This document shows positions 43,112 through 51,465 of a DNA stretch of 64,000 nucleotides, piece after piece. A program made the position numbers and the translations under genes. The stretch's first letter is position 1, and each line of letters opens with the position of its first letter. The notes below the pieces were generated by a model. The model made no database searches and was not told the DNA's origin. It worked only from the letters and a program-made list of their open reading frames with translations. The stretch is from Aeromicrobium sp. Root236 (lineage in GTDB: Bacteria; Actinomycetota; Actinomycetes; Propionibacteriales; Nocardioidaceae): contig NZ_LMIS01000001.1 of the NCBI RefSeq assembly GCF_001428805.1, positions 62,001 through 126,000 on the forward strand, in the 5' to 3' direction.

Positions 43112-44008
43112 ATGCGCGTATTCGTCACTGGAGCCTCAGGCTGGATCGGTTCGGCCACCGTCGATGAGCTGCTCGCCGCTGGTCACGAGGTCAGCGGCCT
43201 GGCCCGTTCCGACGCCTCCGCAGCTGCGCTCGCGGCGAAGGGAGTCGACGTGCGGCGAGGAGATCTCGACGACCTGGACAGCATCCGCGACGGTGCGGCC
43301 GCCGCCGACGCGGTCGTACATCTCGCCAACAAGCACGACTTCGACAACCCTGCCGTCTCGAACGCGGCCGAACGGGCCGCCGTCCAGACCATCGGCGACA
43401 CGCTGGCCGGGTCGGGTCGCCGGTTCCTGCTGGCCGCAGGTGTTGCGGGGCTCGCCCAGGGCAGGCCGGGCACCGAGGACGACGTGTCACCGTCGCACGG
43501 TCCTGACTCGCCGCGCGGTGGCAGCGAGAACCTGGCCCTGGAGCTCGTCGAGCGTGACGTCCACAGCGTGAGCCTGCGCTTCCCACCCACGGTGCACGGC
43601 GTGGCGGATCACGGATTCATCGCGACGATCTCGGGAATCGCCCGCGAGAGAGGGGTCTCCGGCTTTCCGGGCGACGGCACCAACAGCTGGTCCGCGGTCC
43701 ACAGGTCCGACGCCGCGAAGCTCGTCGCGCTGGCCCTCGAGAAGGCCCCGGCAGGCGCTCGCCTGCACGCGATCGCCGAGACGGGCGTGACGACACGTGA
43801 GATCGCCGAGGCGATCGGGCGCGCGTTCGACCTGCCTGTCGCCTCGATCGCGACCGAGGACGTCGTCGACCACTTCGGCTGGATCGGCACCTTCTTCGCG
43901 ATGGATGGGCGTGCCACCAGCGCTGCGACGCGTGAGCTCCTCGGCTGGACGCCCTCGGGCCCGACGCTCATCGAGGACATCGACGCCGGAGCGTACGCTC
44001 CTCGCTGA
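43112..44008 (+). CDS. SDR-type NAD(P)-binding oxidoreductase
   Basis: A 298-residue extended-SDR-like protein. VTGASGWIGSATV (residues 5-17) is the dinucleotide loop. The usual YxxxK is missing: the matching region reads PRGGSENLALEL, so catalysis may be atypical. The C-terminal FAMDGRATSAATRELLGWTP fits the family. AAGGAG lies before the ATG. The likely target of the divergent TetR repressor. Substrate unknown; such TetR-SDR pairs are often induced by small electrophiles or aromatic compounds (inference). Confidence 0.85.
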   Translation: MRVFVTGASGWIGSATVDELLAAGHEVSGLARSDASAAALAAKGVDVRRGDLDDLDSIRDGAAAADAVVHLANKHDFDNPAVSNAAERAAVQTIGDTLAGSGRRFLLAAGVAGLAQGRPGTEDDVSPSHGPDSPRGGSENLALELVERDVHSVSLRFPPTVHGVADHGFIATISGIARERGVSGFPGDGTNSWSAVHRSDAAKLVALALEKAPAGARLHAIAETGVTTREIAEAIGRAFDLPVASIATEDVVDHFGWIGTFFAMDGRATSAATRELLGWTPSGPTLIEDIDAGAYAPR

Positions 44009-44092
44009 CCCAGCCGGCGCGTTCGCCCCGTTCGGCCGCCGCCACGCCTTCCATGGGCCAGAATCGTCGGAGTCTGCAGAAGGAGTGACCCG

Positions 44093-45079
44093 GTGGGTGG
44101 AGTCAAGCTCGTCATGGGCGCAAGCGGGTTCGTCGGCTCGCACGTGACCCGTCAGCTCGTCGAACGCGGTGACCAGGTCAGGGTGTGGATCCGGGAGTCC
44201 AGCTCGACCGTCGGGTTCGACGGCCTCGACGTCGAACGGCACCACGGTGACCTCGACGACCTCGACGCGCTCCGCACGGCGATGAAGGGTGTCGACACGG
44301 TCTTCTACTGCATCGTCGACGCGCGGGCCTGGCTCCGCGACCCGACGCCGCTCTACGCCACCAACGTCGAGGCGTTGCGCAGCGTGCTGGAGGTGGCCGT
44401 CGAGGTCGGGGTGCCGCGATTCGTCTTCTGCAGCAGCGTCGTGACGATCGCGGTCGCGGAGTCCGGCCTGGCTGACGAGACGATGCCGCACAACTGGCGA
44501 CACCTCGGCGGCGCCTACATCGACTCGCGCATCCAGGCCGAGGAGCTCGTCCTGCAGCACCACCGCGAGCACGGTCTTCCGGCGATCGTCCTCAACGTGG
44601 CGACGACGTACGGGCCGCGAGACCACGGCCCGACGCCGCACGGGAAGCTGGTCCGGGCTGCCGCGCGGGGCAAGGTCCCCGCGTACGTCAAGGGTGTGTC
44701 GATGGAGGTCGTCGGCATCGAAGATGCCGCTCGCGCGTTCCTGCTCGCCGAGGAGCACGGCCGGCCCGGTGAGCGCTACATCATCTCGGAGCGCTACCTG
44801 CCCATCCGGGACCTGTTCGGCATCGCGGCCGCCGAGGGTGGGGCGAGACCGCCCAGGGTCGGCATCCCGCTGCCGCTGATGCGGGTCATCGGGGTCATCG
44901 GTGGCGCGACGTCCCGGTTGCTGCGCAAGGACACGGTGGTGACGTCGACCAGCGTCCGGCTGATGCACATCCAGACCCCGCTGGACCACGGCAAGGCAAC
45001 ACGCGAGCTCGGCTGGGAACCGACCCCGATCGAGGACTCGATCCGCGCCGGCGTGCGCTGGTTCCTGGACGAGCGGTAG
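44093..45079 (+). CDS. NAD-dependent epimerase/dehydratase (3-beta-HSD-like)
   Basis: A 328-residue extended SDR. MGASGFVGSHVT (about 7-18) binds NAD; FVFCSSVVTIA supplies the catalytic Ser region. The active-site motif is YIDSR rather than YxxxK, with Arg in the Lys place and the Tyr kept. The C-terminus has RELGWEPTPIEDSI. GTG start with AAGGAG upstream. The same strand and 84 bases behind the previous SDR gene, so they may be coexpressed. It resembles hydroxysteroid dehydrogenase/isomerase-like reductases; substrate unknown. Confidence 0.87.
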   Translation: MGGVKLVMGASGFVGSHVTRQLVERGDQVRVWIRESSSTVGFDGLDVERHHGDLDDLDALRTAMKGVDTVFYCIVDARAWLRDPTPLYATNVEALRSVLEVAVEVGVPRFVFCSSVVTIAVAESGLADETMPHNWRHLGGAYIDSRIQAEELVLQHHREHGLPAIVLNVATTYGPRDHGPTPHGKLVRAAARGKVPAYVKGVSMEVVGIEDAARAFLLAEEHGRPGERYIISERYLPIRDLFGIAAAEGGARPPRVGIPLPLMRVIGVIGGATSRLLRKDTVVTSTSVRLMHIQTPLDHGKATRELGWEPTPIEDSIRAGVRWFLDER

Positions 45080-45118
45080 CTCGTCGGTGTCGACCGGCGA
45101 CGGCGTCACACAGGAGCG

Positions 45119-45796
45119 CTAGGACATGCCTGCCAGAACCTGGTCGCGGAGCCATCGGTTGCCGCTGGCGTTCTGGTGGAGACCGTCGGTGGTGTAGTTG
45201 CGTGGCATGAAGGGCGTGGTGATCCACGTGAACCCGTACGCGCGAGCAGCGTCGCGGATGACCGCCCTGACCTTGTAGCCGGTGGCGAAGTCCCCGGCCC
45301 ACGGCGACACGACGTAGACCTTGTCGACGCCGAGCGCCTTGGCCGTGGCGGCGAGCCCGGTGAAGTAGGTGTTGACCACCTGGGTCAGCTCGGACGTCGT
45401 GGCGGCGACGAGCTTGCCCTTAACGCACTTCTTGCCGTCGTTGCGGCCACCCGCCACGACGATCACGTCGGGCTTGCGCTCGGTGACGGTCGGCAGGCGG
45501 TGCTCGAACCGGGTGCCGGTGCAGGACAGGCCGCGCCGCAGGTAGCCCGACCCGTACTCCGCGTCCTTCATGGGGGTCCAGCCCTTGGCCGCCGCCACGT
45601 AGGACCACCAGCCGCGGTGGTAGTCGCCGACCTTGTTGTTGTAGAGCGATGTCATCGAGTCGCCGATGAACAGGACCTTGGGAGCCGGAACGGCTTGCGC
45701 CTCCGCCGGGACGGCTGGTGCGGCCGGGACGAGCAGCACCATGGCAAGGCCGGCGATGAGCAGCTTCACGAGTGCACTCGTGCTCGGCTTGCTCAT
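45119..45796 (-). CDS. secreted SGNH/GDSL-family hydrolase
   Basis: A 225-residue exported esterase-like protein. A signal peptide occupies about residues 1-35 (hydrophobic LLIAGLAMVLLV, ending PAEAQA). The SGNH blocks are FIGDSMT (block I Ser), GGRND (Asn) and DGLHQN (Asp and His). Such enzymes deacylate lipids or sugars at the cell surface. Two Cys in the mature part could form a disulfide. A hairpin covers its ribosome-binding region (45798-45822). Confidence 0.88.
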   Translation of the reverse strand: MSKPSTSALVKLLIAGLAMVLLVPAAPAVPAEAQAVPAPKVLFIGDSMTSLYNNKVGDYHRGWWSYVAAAKGWTPMKDAEYGSGYLRRGLSCTGTRFEHRLPTVTERKPDVIVVAGGRNDGKKCVKGKLVAATTSELTQVVNTYFTGLAATAKALGVDKVYVVSPWAGDFATGYKVRAVIRDAARAYGFTWITTPFMPRNYTTDGLHQNASGNRWLRDQVLAGMS

Positions 45797-45797
45797 C

Positions 45798-45822
45798 GTC
45801 TCCCGCTCTCAGCTTGGGAGAC
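45798..45822 (-). promoter_or_regulatory. hairpin over the SGNH hydrolase ribosome-binding site
   Basis: GTCTCCC and GGGAGAC make a perfect 7-bp stem with an 11-base loop; the 3' arm on the minus strand holds GGGAG immediately before the ATG. It could limit translation initiation. No ligand domain is recognised upstream. Confidence 0.45.
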
Positions 45823-45912
45823 CAGCCCCGTTGAAGGTCAGAGATCAAATGTAAGCCAGCTCAGGCGCCGCGGCTGGGATTCCGGCCCATGGCGGCAGCA
45901 GAGTCGTGGACG

Positions 45913-45952
45913 GCAGAACGCCCCCGACCTTGAGTGGTCGGGGGCGTTCTGC
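45913..45952. terminator. 17-bp perfect hairpin between convergent or tandem units
   Basis: GCAGAACGCCCCCGACC and its exact complement flank the 6-base loop TTGAGT. It lies between the glnA1 stop and the SGNH leader on the minus strand. It would be a very stable RNA hairpin and the likely glnA1 terminator, although no U-tract follows on either strand. Confidence 0.65.
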
Positions 45953-46044
45953 TCACGTCATCGTGACCGGCCCTTCAGCCAGGTGAGGGTCTCGCGACGG
46001 AGGGGCCGCCTCGCGTCGATCGCCTGCCCAGCTGAGTCCACCGG

Positions 46045-47466
46045 TCAGATGTCGTAGTAGAGCTCGAACTCGTGCGGGTGCGGGCGCAGCTGCACGGGGA
46101 GGATCTCCTCGTTGCGCTTGTAGTCGATCCACGTCTCGATCAGGTCGGGCGTGAACACGTCACCAGCGGTGAGGAACTCGTGGTCGGCCTCGAGCGAGTC
46201 GAGCACCGCGTTGAGGGAGGTCGGCACCATGTCGATGGCTTCGTACTCCTCGGGCGGCAGCTCGTAGATGTTCTTGTCGATCGGGGCCGGCGGCTCGATC
46301 TTGTTCTTGATGCCGTCGAGTCCGGCCAGCAGCAGCGCCGAGAAGGCGAGGTACGGGTTGGCCGACGGGTCGGGGCAGCGGAACTCGATGCGCTTGGCCT
46401 TGGGGTTGGAGCCCGTGATCGGGATGCGGACACAGGCCGAGCGGTTGCGGGCCGAGTAGACCAGCGCGATCGGAGCCTCGAAGCCCGGCACCAAACGGTG
46501 GTAGGAGTTGACCGACGGGTTGGTGAACGCGAGCAGCGACGGCGCGTGCTTCAGGATGCCGCCGATGTAGTGACGCGCCAGGTCGGACAGTCCGCCGTAG
46601 CCGGCCTCGTCGTAGAACAGCGGGCTGCCGTCGTTCCAGATCGACTGGTGCACGTGCATGCCCGAGCCGTTGTCACCGAAGATCGGCTTCGGCATGAACG
46701 TGACGGTCTTGTCGTTGGCCCAGGCGGTGTTGCGGACGATGTACTTGAACTTCATGACGTCGTCGGCGGCCTTGAGCAGCGTGTCGAAGCGGTAGTTGAT
46801 CTCCGCCTGACCCGACGTGCCGACCTCGTGGTGACCGCGCTCGAGGATGAGCCCGGCGTTGGTGAGGTTGGTCATCATGTCGTTGCGCAGGTCGGCCGTC
46901 TTGTCGGTCGGCGCGACGGGGAAGTAGCCGCCCTTGTAGCGGACCTTGTAGCCACGGTTGTCGTCGATCGAGTCGCCCGTGGACCAGGCGGCCTCGGCCG
47001 AGGTGATCTCGTAGAACGACTTGTTGGCGCTGGTGCCGTAGTTGACCCGGTCGAAGATGTAGAACTCGGCCTCGGGCGCGAAGTAGGCGGTGTCGCCGAT
47101 GCCGGTCGTCGCGAGGTAGGCCTCGGCCTTGCGGGCGATGTTGCGCGGATCGCGCGAGTACGCCTCACCGGTGATCGGGTCGTGGACGAAGAAGTCCATC
47201 GCGATGGTCTTGCGAGCCTTGAACGGGTCGACGTACGCCGTCTTGATGTCCGGGAAGAGCACCATGTCGGACTGGTCGATGGTCTGGAAGCCGCGGATCG
47301 ACGAACCGTCGAACGCGACGCCGTTGGCGACCATGTCGGCGTCGAACGTCGAAGCCGGCAGCGTGACCTGCTGCTGGATGCCGGGCAAGTCGGTGAAACG
47401 GACGTCCAGGTACTCGACACCTTCGTCCTTGATGAACTTGAACAACTCGTCGGCATTGCCGAACAT
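46045..47466 (-). CDS. glnA: glutamine synthetase type I (GlnA1)
   Basis: A 473-residue dodecameric enzyme making glutamine from glutamate, ammonia and ATP. Visible blocks: [50 protein letters not shown] and the adenylylation loop [10 protein letters not shown] with Tyr about 401, the target of GlnE. GGAGG before the ATG. Upstream is a complete GlnR box (47554-47591), so it should be induced under nitrogen limitation and then shut by adenylylation when ammonium returns. Confidence 0.97.
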   Translation of the reverse strand: MFGNADELFKFIKDEGVEYLDVRFTDLPGIQQQVTLPASTFDADMVANGVAFDGSSIRGFQTIDQSDMVLFPDIKTAYVDPFKARKTIAMDFFVHDPITGEAYSRDPRNIARKAEAYLATTGIGDTAYFAPEAEFYIFDRVNYGTSANKSFYEITSAEAAWSTGDSIDDNRGYKVRYKGGYFPVAPTDKTADLRNDMMTNLTNAGLILERGHHEVGTSGQAEINYRFDTLLKAADDVMKFKYIVRNTAWANDKTVTFMPKPIFGDNGSGMHVHQSIWNDGSPLFYDEAGYGGLSDLARHYIGGILKHAPSLLAFTNPSVNSYHRLVPGFEAPIALVYSARNRSACVRIPITGSNPKAKRIEFRCPDPSANPYLAFSALLLAGLDGIKNKIEPPAPIDKNIYELPPEEYEAIDMVPTSLNAVLDSLEADHEFLTAGDVFTPDLIETWIDYKRNEEILPVQLRPHPHEFELYYDI

Positions 47467-47553
47467 GGGGCCTCCTCGGCCGCTGGGCGGCCTGTGTTGT
47501 CGATGACAGGTGAGTGCGTCGCTGCACCGTACCGTTGACGCTAGGCTCGGGCA

Positions 47554-47591
47554 GTTTCCCGGTAGTCACTGGATTGTTTCAGGAATGTTAC
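47554..47591 (-). promoter_or_regulatory. GlnR binding box upstream of glnA
   Basis: On the minus strand the order is GTAAC-n6-GAAAC-n6-GTGAC-n6-GAAAC, exactly the gTnAC-n6-GaAAc double site bound by actinobacterial GlnR. It is centred about 105 bases before the glnA start and also faces the RDD gene in the other direction. A further GTCAC lies 8 bases outside at 47600-47604. Confidence 0.85.
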
Positions 47592-47636
47592 AAGTGCCCG
47601 TGACAGGCGCCATCACAGCGTCTGTAGGCTCACCGC

Positions 47637-47996
47637 GTGCAACCTCCCTCGCTCCTGCGACGCCTCGGTGCCCTCCTGATCGACTGGATCGTCGCCTCGC
47701 TCAGCGCTGCAGCCCTCGCCGGTACGCACTACCCGCCCAGGGACATCAAGGAGAACCTCGTCATCACGGCGTTCTTCGTCGTCGAGATGTCGGTGTTGAC
47801 GGGGCTGCTCGGCTACTCGATCGGCAAGCGGGTCCTCGGCCTGAGGGTCGAGAACGTCGACGGGCGGCCCATCGGGATTCCCCGAGCGCTCATCAGGTCG
47901 CTGCTGATCTGTCTCGTCATCCCCGCGGTCGTCATGACCGACGACAAGCGCGGCATCCATGACCTCGCCGCGGGATCGCGAGTCATCCGGATGTGA
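47637..47996 (+). CDS. RDD family membrane protein
   Basis: A 119-residue RDD-domain protein with three hydrophobic helices. The family signature Arg and Asp are in RRLGALLIDWIVA, and the last Asp in GIHDLAAGSRV. GTG start. It diverges from glnA and matches the place of Rv2219A in M. tuberculosis (between Rv2219 and glnA1). RDD proteins are thought to be small transporters or membrane accessory proteins; substrate unknown. Confidence 0.88.
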   Translation: MQPPSLLRRLGALLIDWIVASLSAAALAGTHYPPRDIKENLVITAFFVVEMSVLTGLLGYSIGKRVLGLRVENVDGRPIGIPRALIRSLLICLVIPAVVMTDDKRGIHDLAAGSRVIRM

Positions 47997-48006
47997 GATC
48001 TGCTCC

Positions 48007-48041
48007 TTGAGCTTGTCGAAAGGACATTTCGACAGGCTCAA
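48007..48041. repeat. dispersed inverted-repeat element
   Basis: TTGAGCTTGTCGAAA and TTTCGACAGGCTCAA form a 15-bp stem with one wobble around GGACA, in the convergent gap after the RDD gene. The arm TTTCGACAGGCTCAA occurs again at 60638-60652. Likely a member of a genome-wide intergenic repeat family that also acts as a terminator. Confidence 0.6.
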
Positions 48042-48061
48042 TGTGCGGTGGTGGGCCTCGG

Positions 48062-48769
48062 TCAGCCGCGCATCGCCTTGCGGGAGCCCTTCATGTTCGT
48101 CGGCACGGGGCCACGCGGCATCGGCGCTGCGGGACGCATCGCGTCGAGCGCCTTGAGCTTGTAGAGCACGGCCGTCATCTGCGCCGGCTTGATGTTCTTG
48201 GGCAGCTTGCGGACGTGCTTGACGAGCTTGGTCAGCTTGACCTCGCCGGGTCCGTCGCCGACGACGATGTCGAGCACGGGGACCTCGTCGCCACCGATGC
48301 GGGCGTGCTTCTTCTTCTCCGCCGTCAACAGGTTGCGCACGCGCGTGGGGTTGCCCTCGCCGACCAGGATGATGCCGGGACGGCCGACGACGCGGTGCAC
48401 GACGTCCTGGTTCTTGGTGAACGCGACGGCGGGCTTGAGCTCGTATCCGCGGCGCAGCATCTGCAGGGCACCGGCGGCGGCGCCGACCTGGCCCTCGACC
48501 TGCGCGTACGCGGCCTTCTCGGCGCGGCGGCCGAACACGATGAGCACCGACAGGATGCCGATCAGGATCGCAAAGACGATCGTGATGATCAGCCCGAACG
48601 TGCCGGTGCCGAAGACGAAGTAGCCGAGCGCCCCTGCGACACCGCCACCCACCAGGAAGGTCAGCAGCAGGATCAGACCGATGTTGCGGTCACTGCGCTT
48701 GGTGATCGTGTACGCCTGGCGCATCTGGCCCAGGCGACCCTTGGCGGGTTCGGGGGTGGCATTCGACAT
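48062..48769 (-). CDS. DUF4191 membrane protein (Rv2219-like)
   Basis: A 235-residue actinobacterial protein: basic N-terminus, two transmembrane helices (about 30-52 and 57-80), then a soluble domain with VVGRPGIILVGEG and KHVRKLPKNIKP. It fits DUF4191. It lies 10 bases after lipA and belongs to the lipB-lipA transcript, as in M. tuberculosis Rv2217-Rv2219. Role unknown; its steady company suggests a link with lipoylation or its membrane location. Confidence 0.9.
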   Translation of the reverse strand: MSNATPEPAKGRLGQMRQAYTITKRSDRNIGLILLLTFLVGGGVAGALGYFVFGTGTFGLIITIVFAILIGILSVLIVFGRRAEKAAYAQVEGQVGAAAGALQMLRRGYELKPAVAFTKNQDVVHRVVGRPGIILVGEGNPTRVRNLLTAEKKKHARIGGDEVPVLDIVVGDGPGEVKLTKLVKHVRKLPKNIKPAQMTAVLYKLKALDAMRPAAPMPRGPVPTNMKGSRKAMRG

Positions 48770-48779
48770 GAGGGTCAGT

Positions 48780-49730
48780 CTACGTCGCGTTGCGGAGTGC
48801 GACGCTGCCGCGTCCGGACTCGATTGCCTGCTTGTAGAGGGTGCCGGCCCGGTAGGACGAACGTACGAGGGGTCCGGACATGACGCCGGCGAAGCCGATC
48901 TCGTCGGCCTCGGCCTTGAGCTCGACGAACTCCTCGGGCTTGACCCAACGCTCGACGGGGTGGTGACGCACCGACGGGCGGAGGTACTGCGTGATCGTGA
49001 TGAGGTCGCAGCCCGCCTCGTGCAGGTCGACCAGGGCCTGGGAGACCTCTTCGCGGGTCTCGCCCATGCCGAGGATCAGGTTGGACTTGGTCACCAGGCC
49101 GTAGTCGCGGGCCTGCGTGATGACGTCGAGCGAGCGCTCGTAGCGGAACGCCGGGCGGATGCGCTTGAAGATGCGCGGCACGGTCTCGACGTTGTGCGCC
49201 AGCACCTCGGGGCGGCTGTCGAAGACCTGCTCGAGCAGCTCGGGGATGCCGTTGAAGTCGGGGATGAGGTTCTCGACGCCGGTGCCGGGGTTGAGCTCGT
49301 GGATCTTGCGGACCGTCTCGGCGTAGAGCCACGCGCCACCATCCGGGACGTCGTCGCGGGCGACACCGGTGATCGTGGCGTAGCGGAGCTCCATCTGCTG
49401 GACGGACTCGGCGACGCGACGCGGCTCGTCACGGTCGATCGGGTCGGGCTTGCCGGTGTCGATCTGGCAGAAGTCGCATCGACGCGTGCACTGCTCGCCG
49501 CCGATGAGGAACGTCGCCTCGCGGTCCTCCCAGCACTCGAAGATGTTGGGACATCCGGCTTCCTGACAGACCGTGTGGAGACCCTCGCCCTTCACGAGCT
49601 TCATGAGCTCGTTGTACTGGGGACCCATCTTGGCCCGGGTCTTGATCCACTCGGGCTTCTTCTCGATGGGGGTCTCGGCGTTGCGGACTTCCAGACGCAG
49701 CATCTTGCGTCCCTCAGGAGCGATAGTCAC
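48780..49730 (-). CDS. lipA: lipoyl synthase
   Basis: A 316-residue radical-SAM enzyme that inserts two sulfurs into octanoyl groups on E2 and GcvH proteins. The auxiliary cluster Cys are C55, C60 and C66 ([14 protein letters not shown]) and the radical-SAM Cys C81, C85 and C88 (CTRRCDFC). The C-terminal RSSYRA region holds the Arg-Ser-Ser-Tyr motif. GTG start 10 bases after lipB. Its products serve the E2 acyltransferase encoded nearby. Confidence 0.97.
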   Translation of the reverse strand: MTIAPEGRKMLRLEVRNAETPIEKKPEWIKTRAKMGPQYNELMKLVKGEGLHTVCQEAGCPNIFECWEDREATFLIGGEQCTRRCDFCQIDTGKPDPIDRDEPRRVAESVQQMELRYATITGVARDDVPDGGAWLYAETVRKIHELNPGTGVENLIPDFNGIPELLEQVFDSRPEVLAHNVETVPRIFKRIRPAFRYERSLDVITQARDYGLVTKSNLILGMGETREEVSQALVDLHEAGCDLITITQYLRPSVRHHPVERWVKPEEFVELKAEADEIGFAGVMSGPLVRSSYRAGTLYKQAIESGRGSVALRNAT

Positions 49731-49739
49731 TGTCCCAGC

Positions 49740-50462
49740 CTACGCCCGTGCCCCAGCGGTCACGCCGAGGACCGGCACGCTGGGATGCTCGTCATGGACG
49801 AGGTCGGCGGAGGGCTCGTACGGCTGCCACTCGAGCAGCTCACGCAGGTGCGGGGCGATGGCCGCAGCAGCCTCTCGGACCGTCACGTCGCGACCCAGCT
49901 CGGCGCTGAGGGTCGTGACTCCGGCATCGGCGATGCCGCACGGGACGAAGCGGTCGTAGAAGCCGAGATCGACGTCGGCGTTGAGCGAGAACCCGTGCAT
50001 CGTGACGCCGCGGGACACCCGGATGCCGATCGCGCCGACCTTGCGCTCGATGCGGCCCTGCCCGGCGGCGAGCCACACGCCGGAACGGCCCGGGACGCGC
50101 CCGGTGGTGACGCCGAGGTCGGCGCACGCACGGATCATGGCCTCCTCGACACGGCGGACGTAGTCGACGACGAGGACGTGCGACGGGAGCTTGGTGATGG
50201 GGTAGCCGACGAGCTGGCCCGGGCCGTGGAACGTGATCTTGCCGCCACGGTCGACGTCGACCACGGGGGTGCCGTCGAGCGGTCGCTCGTGCGGCTCGGT
50301 CCGGCGCCCCGCGGTGTAGACGGGCGGATGTTCGAGGAACATCGCGGTGTCGGGGATCTCGTCGGCGACGCGCTGGGCGTGCAGCTCGCGTTGGAGCTCC
50401 CACGCATCGACGTAGTCGATCGCACGGTCGCCGTACCACTCGTCCAGGATCTGCAGCGTCAC
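49740..50462 (-). CDS. lipB: octanoyltransferase
   Basis: A 240-residue enzyme transferring octanoate from acyl carrier protein to the Lys of lipoyl domains. The catalytic pair K141 ([10 protein letters not shown]) and C175 (VPCGIADAG) is present, with [19 protein letters not shown] as the substrate-binding block. GTG start. First gene of lipB-lipA-DUF4191. A Val/Ala-rich tail of about 25 residues follows the core. Confidence 0.96.
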   Translation of the reverse strand: MTLQILDEWYGDRAIDYVDAWELQRELHAQRVADEIPDTAMFLEHPPVYTAGRRTEPHERPLDGTPVVDVDRGGKITFHGPGQLVGYPITKLPSHVLVVDYVRRVEEAMIRACADLGVTTGRVPGRSGVWLAAGQGRIERKVGAIGIRVSRGVTMHGFSLNADVDLGFYDRFVPCGIADAGVTTLSAELGRDVTVREAAAAIAPHLRELLEWQPYEPSADLVHDEHPSVPVLGVTAGARA

Positions 50463-50531
50463 GTCTCCAGACTAACCGCCCTGTGGATGAACCCCAGCGT
50501 GCCGGTGGCCGGTCGCGGCACAGTGGCCCAC

Positions 50532-50978
50532 ATGGACTGGCTGTGGGTGCTGATCGCGATCCTGCGAGCCGCATCGCCCGCGCCCGATGACCAGTGGGCC
50601 ACCCTGCTGAGCGGCCTCGACGAGGTGCGGGCCGAGGCGTTCGCGGCGAGCGACGCGGCACTGCTCGACCGCGTGTACGTCCGCGGCAGCCGTGCAGCAG
50701 AGGCGGATGCGCGGACGATCGCGGACTACCGCAAGCGTGGTGGCAGGATCCTGGCCGCGGACCTCCGGGTCATCTCCTGCCGGGTCCTGTCGGAGTCGTC
50801 GTCGCGCGCCCGGCTCGACGTGATCGACCGGCTGGGTCCGGCGCGGGTCGTGTGGTCCGACGGCTCGGTGACCGAGCTGCCACGCGACGAGCCGTCACGC
50901 CGAGTGATCACCCTCGCGCGTACGACCGAGGGCTGGCGGATCGCGGGGGTCAGCCCTCGCCCGTCGTCCCGTCGATGA
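50532..50978 (+). CDS. hypothetical protein, NTF2/ARC6-like
   Basis: A 148-residue protein: an N-terminal helix (VLIAILRA), then LDEVRAEAFAASDAALLDRVY and a beta-sheet half ending in RTTEGWRIAGVSP. The pattern resembles NTF2-like or ARC6-IMS-type domains common in secreted actinobacterial proteins, although no full signal peptide is seen. It is opposite to lipB and overlaps the convergent DinB gene by 29 bases. Function unknown. Confidence 0.65.
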   Translation: MDWLWVLIAILRAASPAPDDQWATLLSGLDEVRAEAFAASDAALLDRVYVRGSRAAEADARTIADYRKRGGRILAADLRVISCRVLSESSSRARLDVIDRLGPARVVWSDGSVTELPRDEPSRRVITLARTTEGWRIAGVSPRPSSRR

Positions 50979-51465
50979 GCTCACGGACGACGTCGAGGTG
51001 GCCCATGTGGCGCGCGTACTCCTGCACGACGTGGAACAGGATCGACAGGAGGGTCGGTGCCGGCTCGCCGGCCGGGAAGCGTCCTCCGGTCGCCGCGTGG
51101 TCCATCAGGTCATGGCTCGTCACGATCTCGGTCGTACGCCGGCCGCCCTCGTCGAGCGCGGTGAGGAGGCTGTCGAGCGTACGATCCGTGGCCCACACGC
51201 CGGACTCGGCGCCATCCAGGTGGTCGCCCCAAGGGTCGTCGACCTGCTCCGCTAGGAACCCCCACACGAGCCAACGCCGTTCCATGTGGGCGAGGTGGGC
51301 GACCAGCTGGATCGGGGTCCAGCCCGACGGCAGCACGCTCGCGTTGAGGGCCACGTCGTCGAGGTCGGCGACCTTGCGGCGCACCTCGGCGCGGAAGTAG
51401 TCGAGGTAGTCGAGGAACCTCGCTGCCGGGTCCACGACGTCGGAGCCGGGCTCCGGGAGGTTCAT
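50950..51465 (-). CDS. DinB/DUF664 family protein
   Basis: A 171-residue four-helix-bundle protein. The DinB superfamily metal site is suggested by HLAHMERRW and, near the C-terminus, HVVQEYARHMGHLDVVRE. Actinobacterial DUF664 members are related to mycothiol-dependent S-transferases or maleylpyruvate isomerase-like enzymes. Start overlaps the stop of the preceding SDR39U1-like gene by 4 bases, so it is coexpressed with the lpd-sucB operon. Confidence 0.85.
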   Translation of the reverse strand: MNLPEPGSDVVDPAARFLDYLDYFRAEVRRKVADLDDVALNASVLPSGWTPIQLVAHLAHMERRWLVWGFLAEQVDDPWGDHLDGAESGVWATDRTLDSLLTALDEGGRRTTEIVTSHDLMDHAATGGRFPAGEPAPTLLSILFHVVQEYARHMGHLDVVRELIDGTTGEG

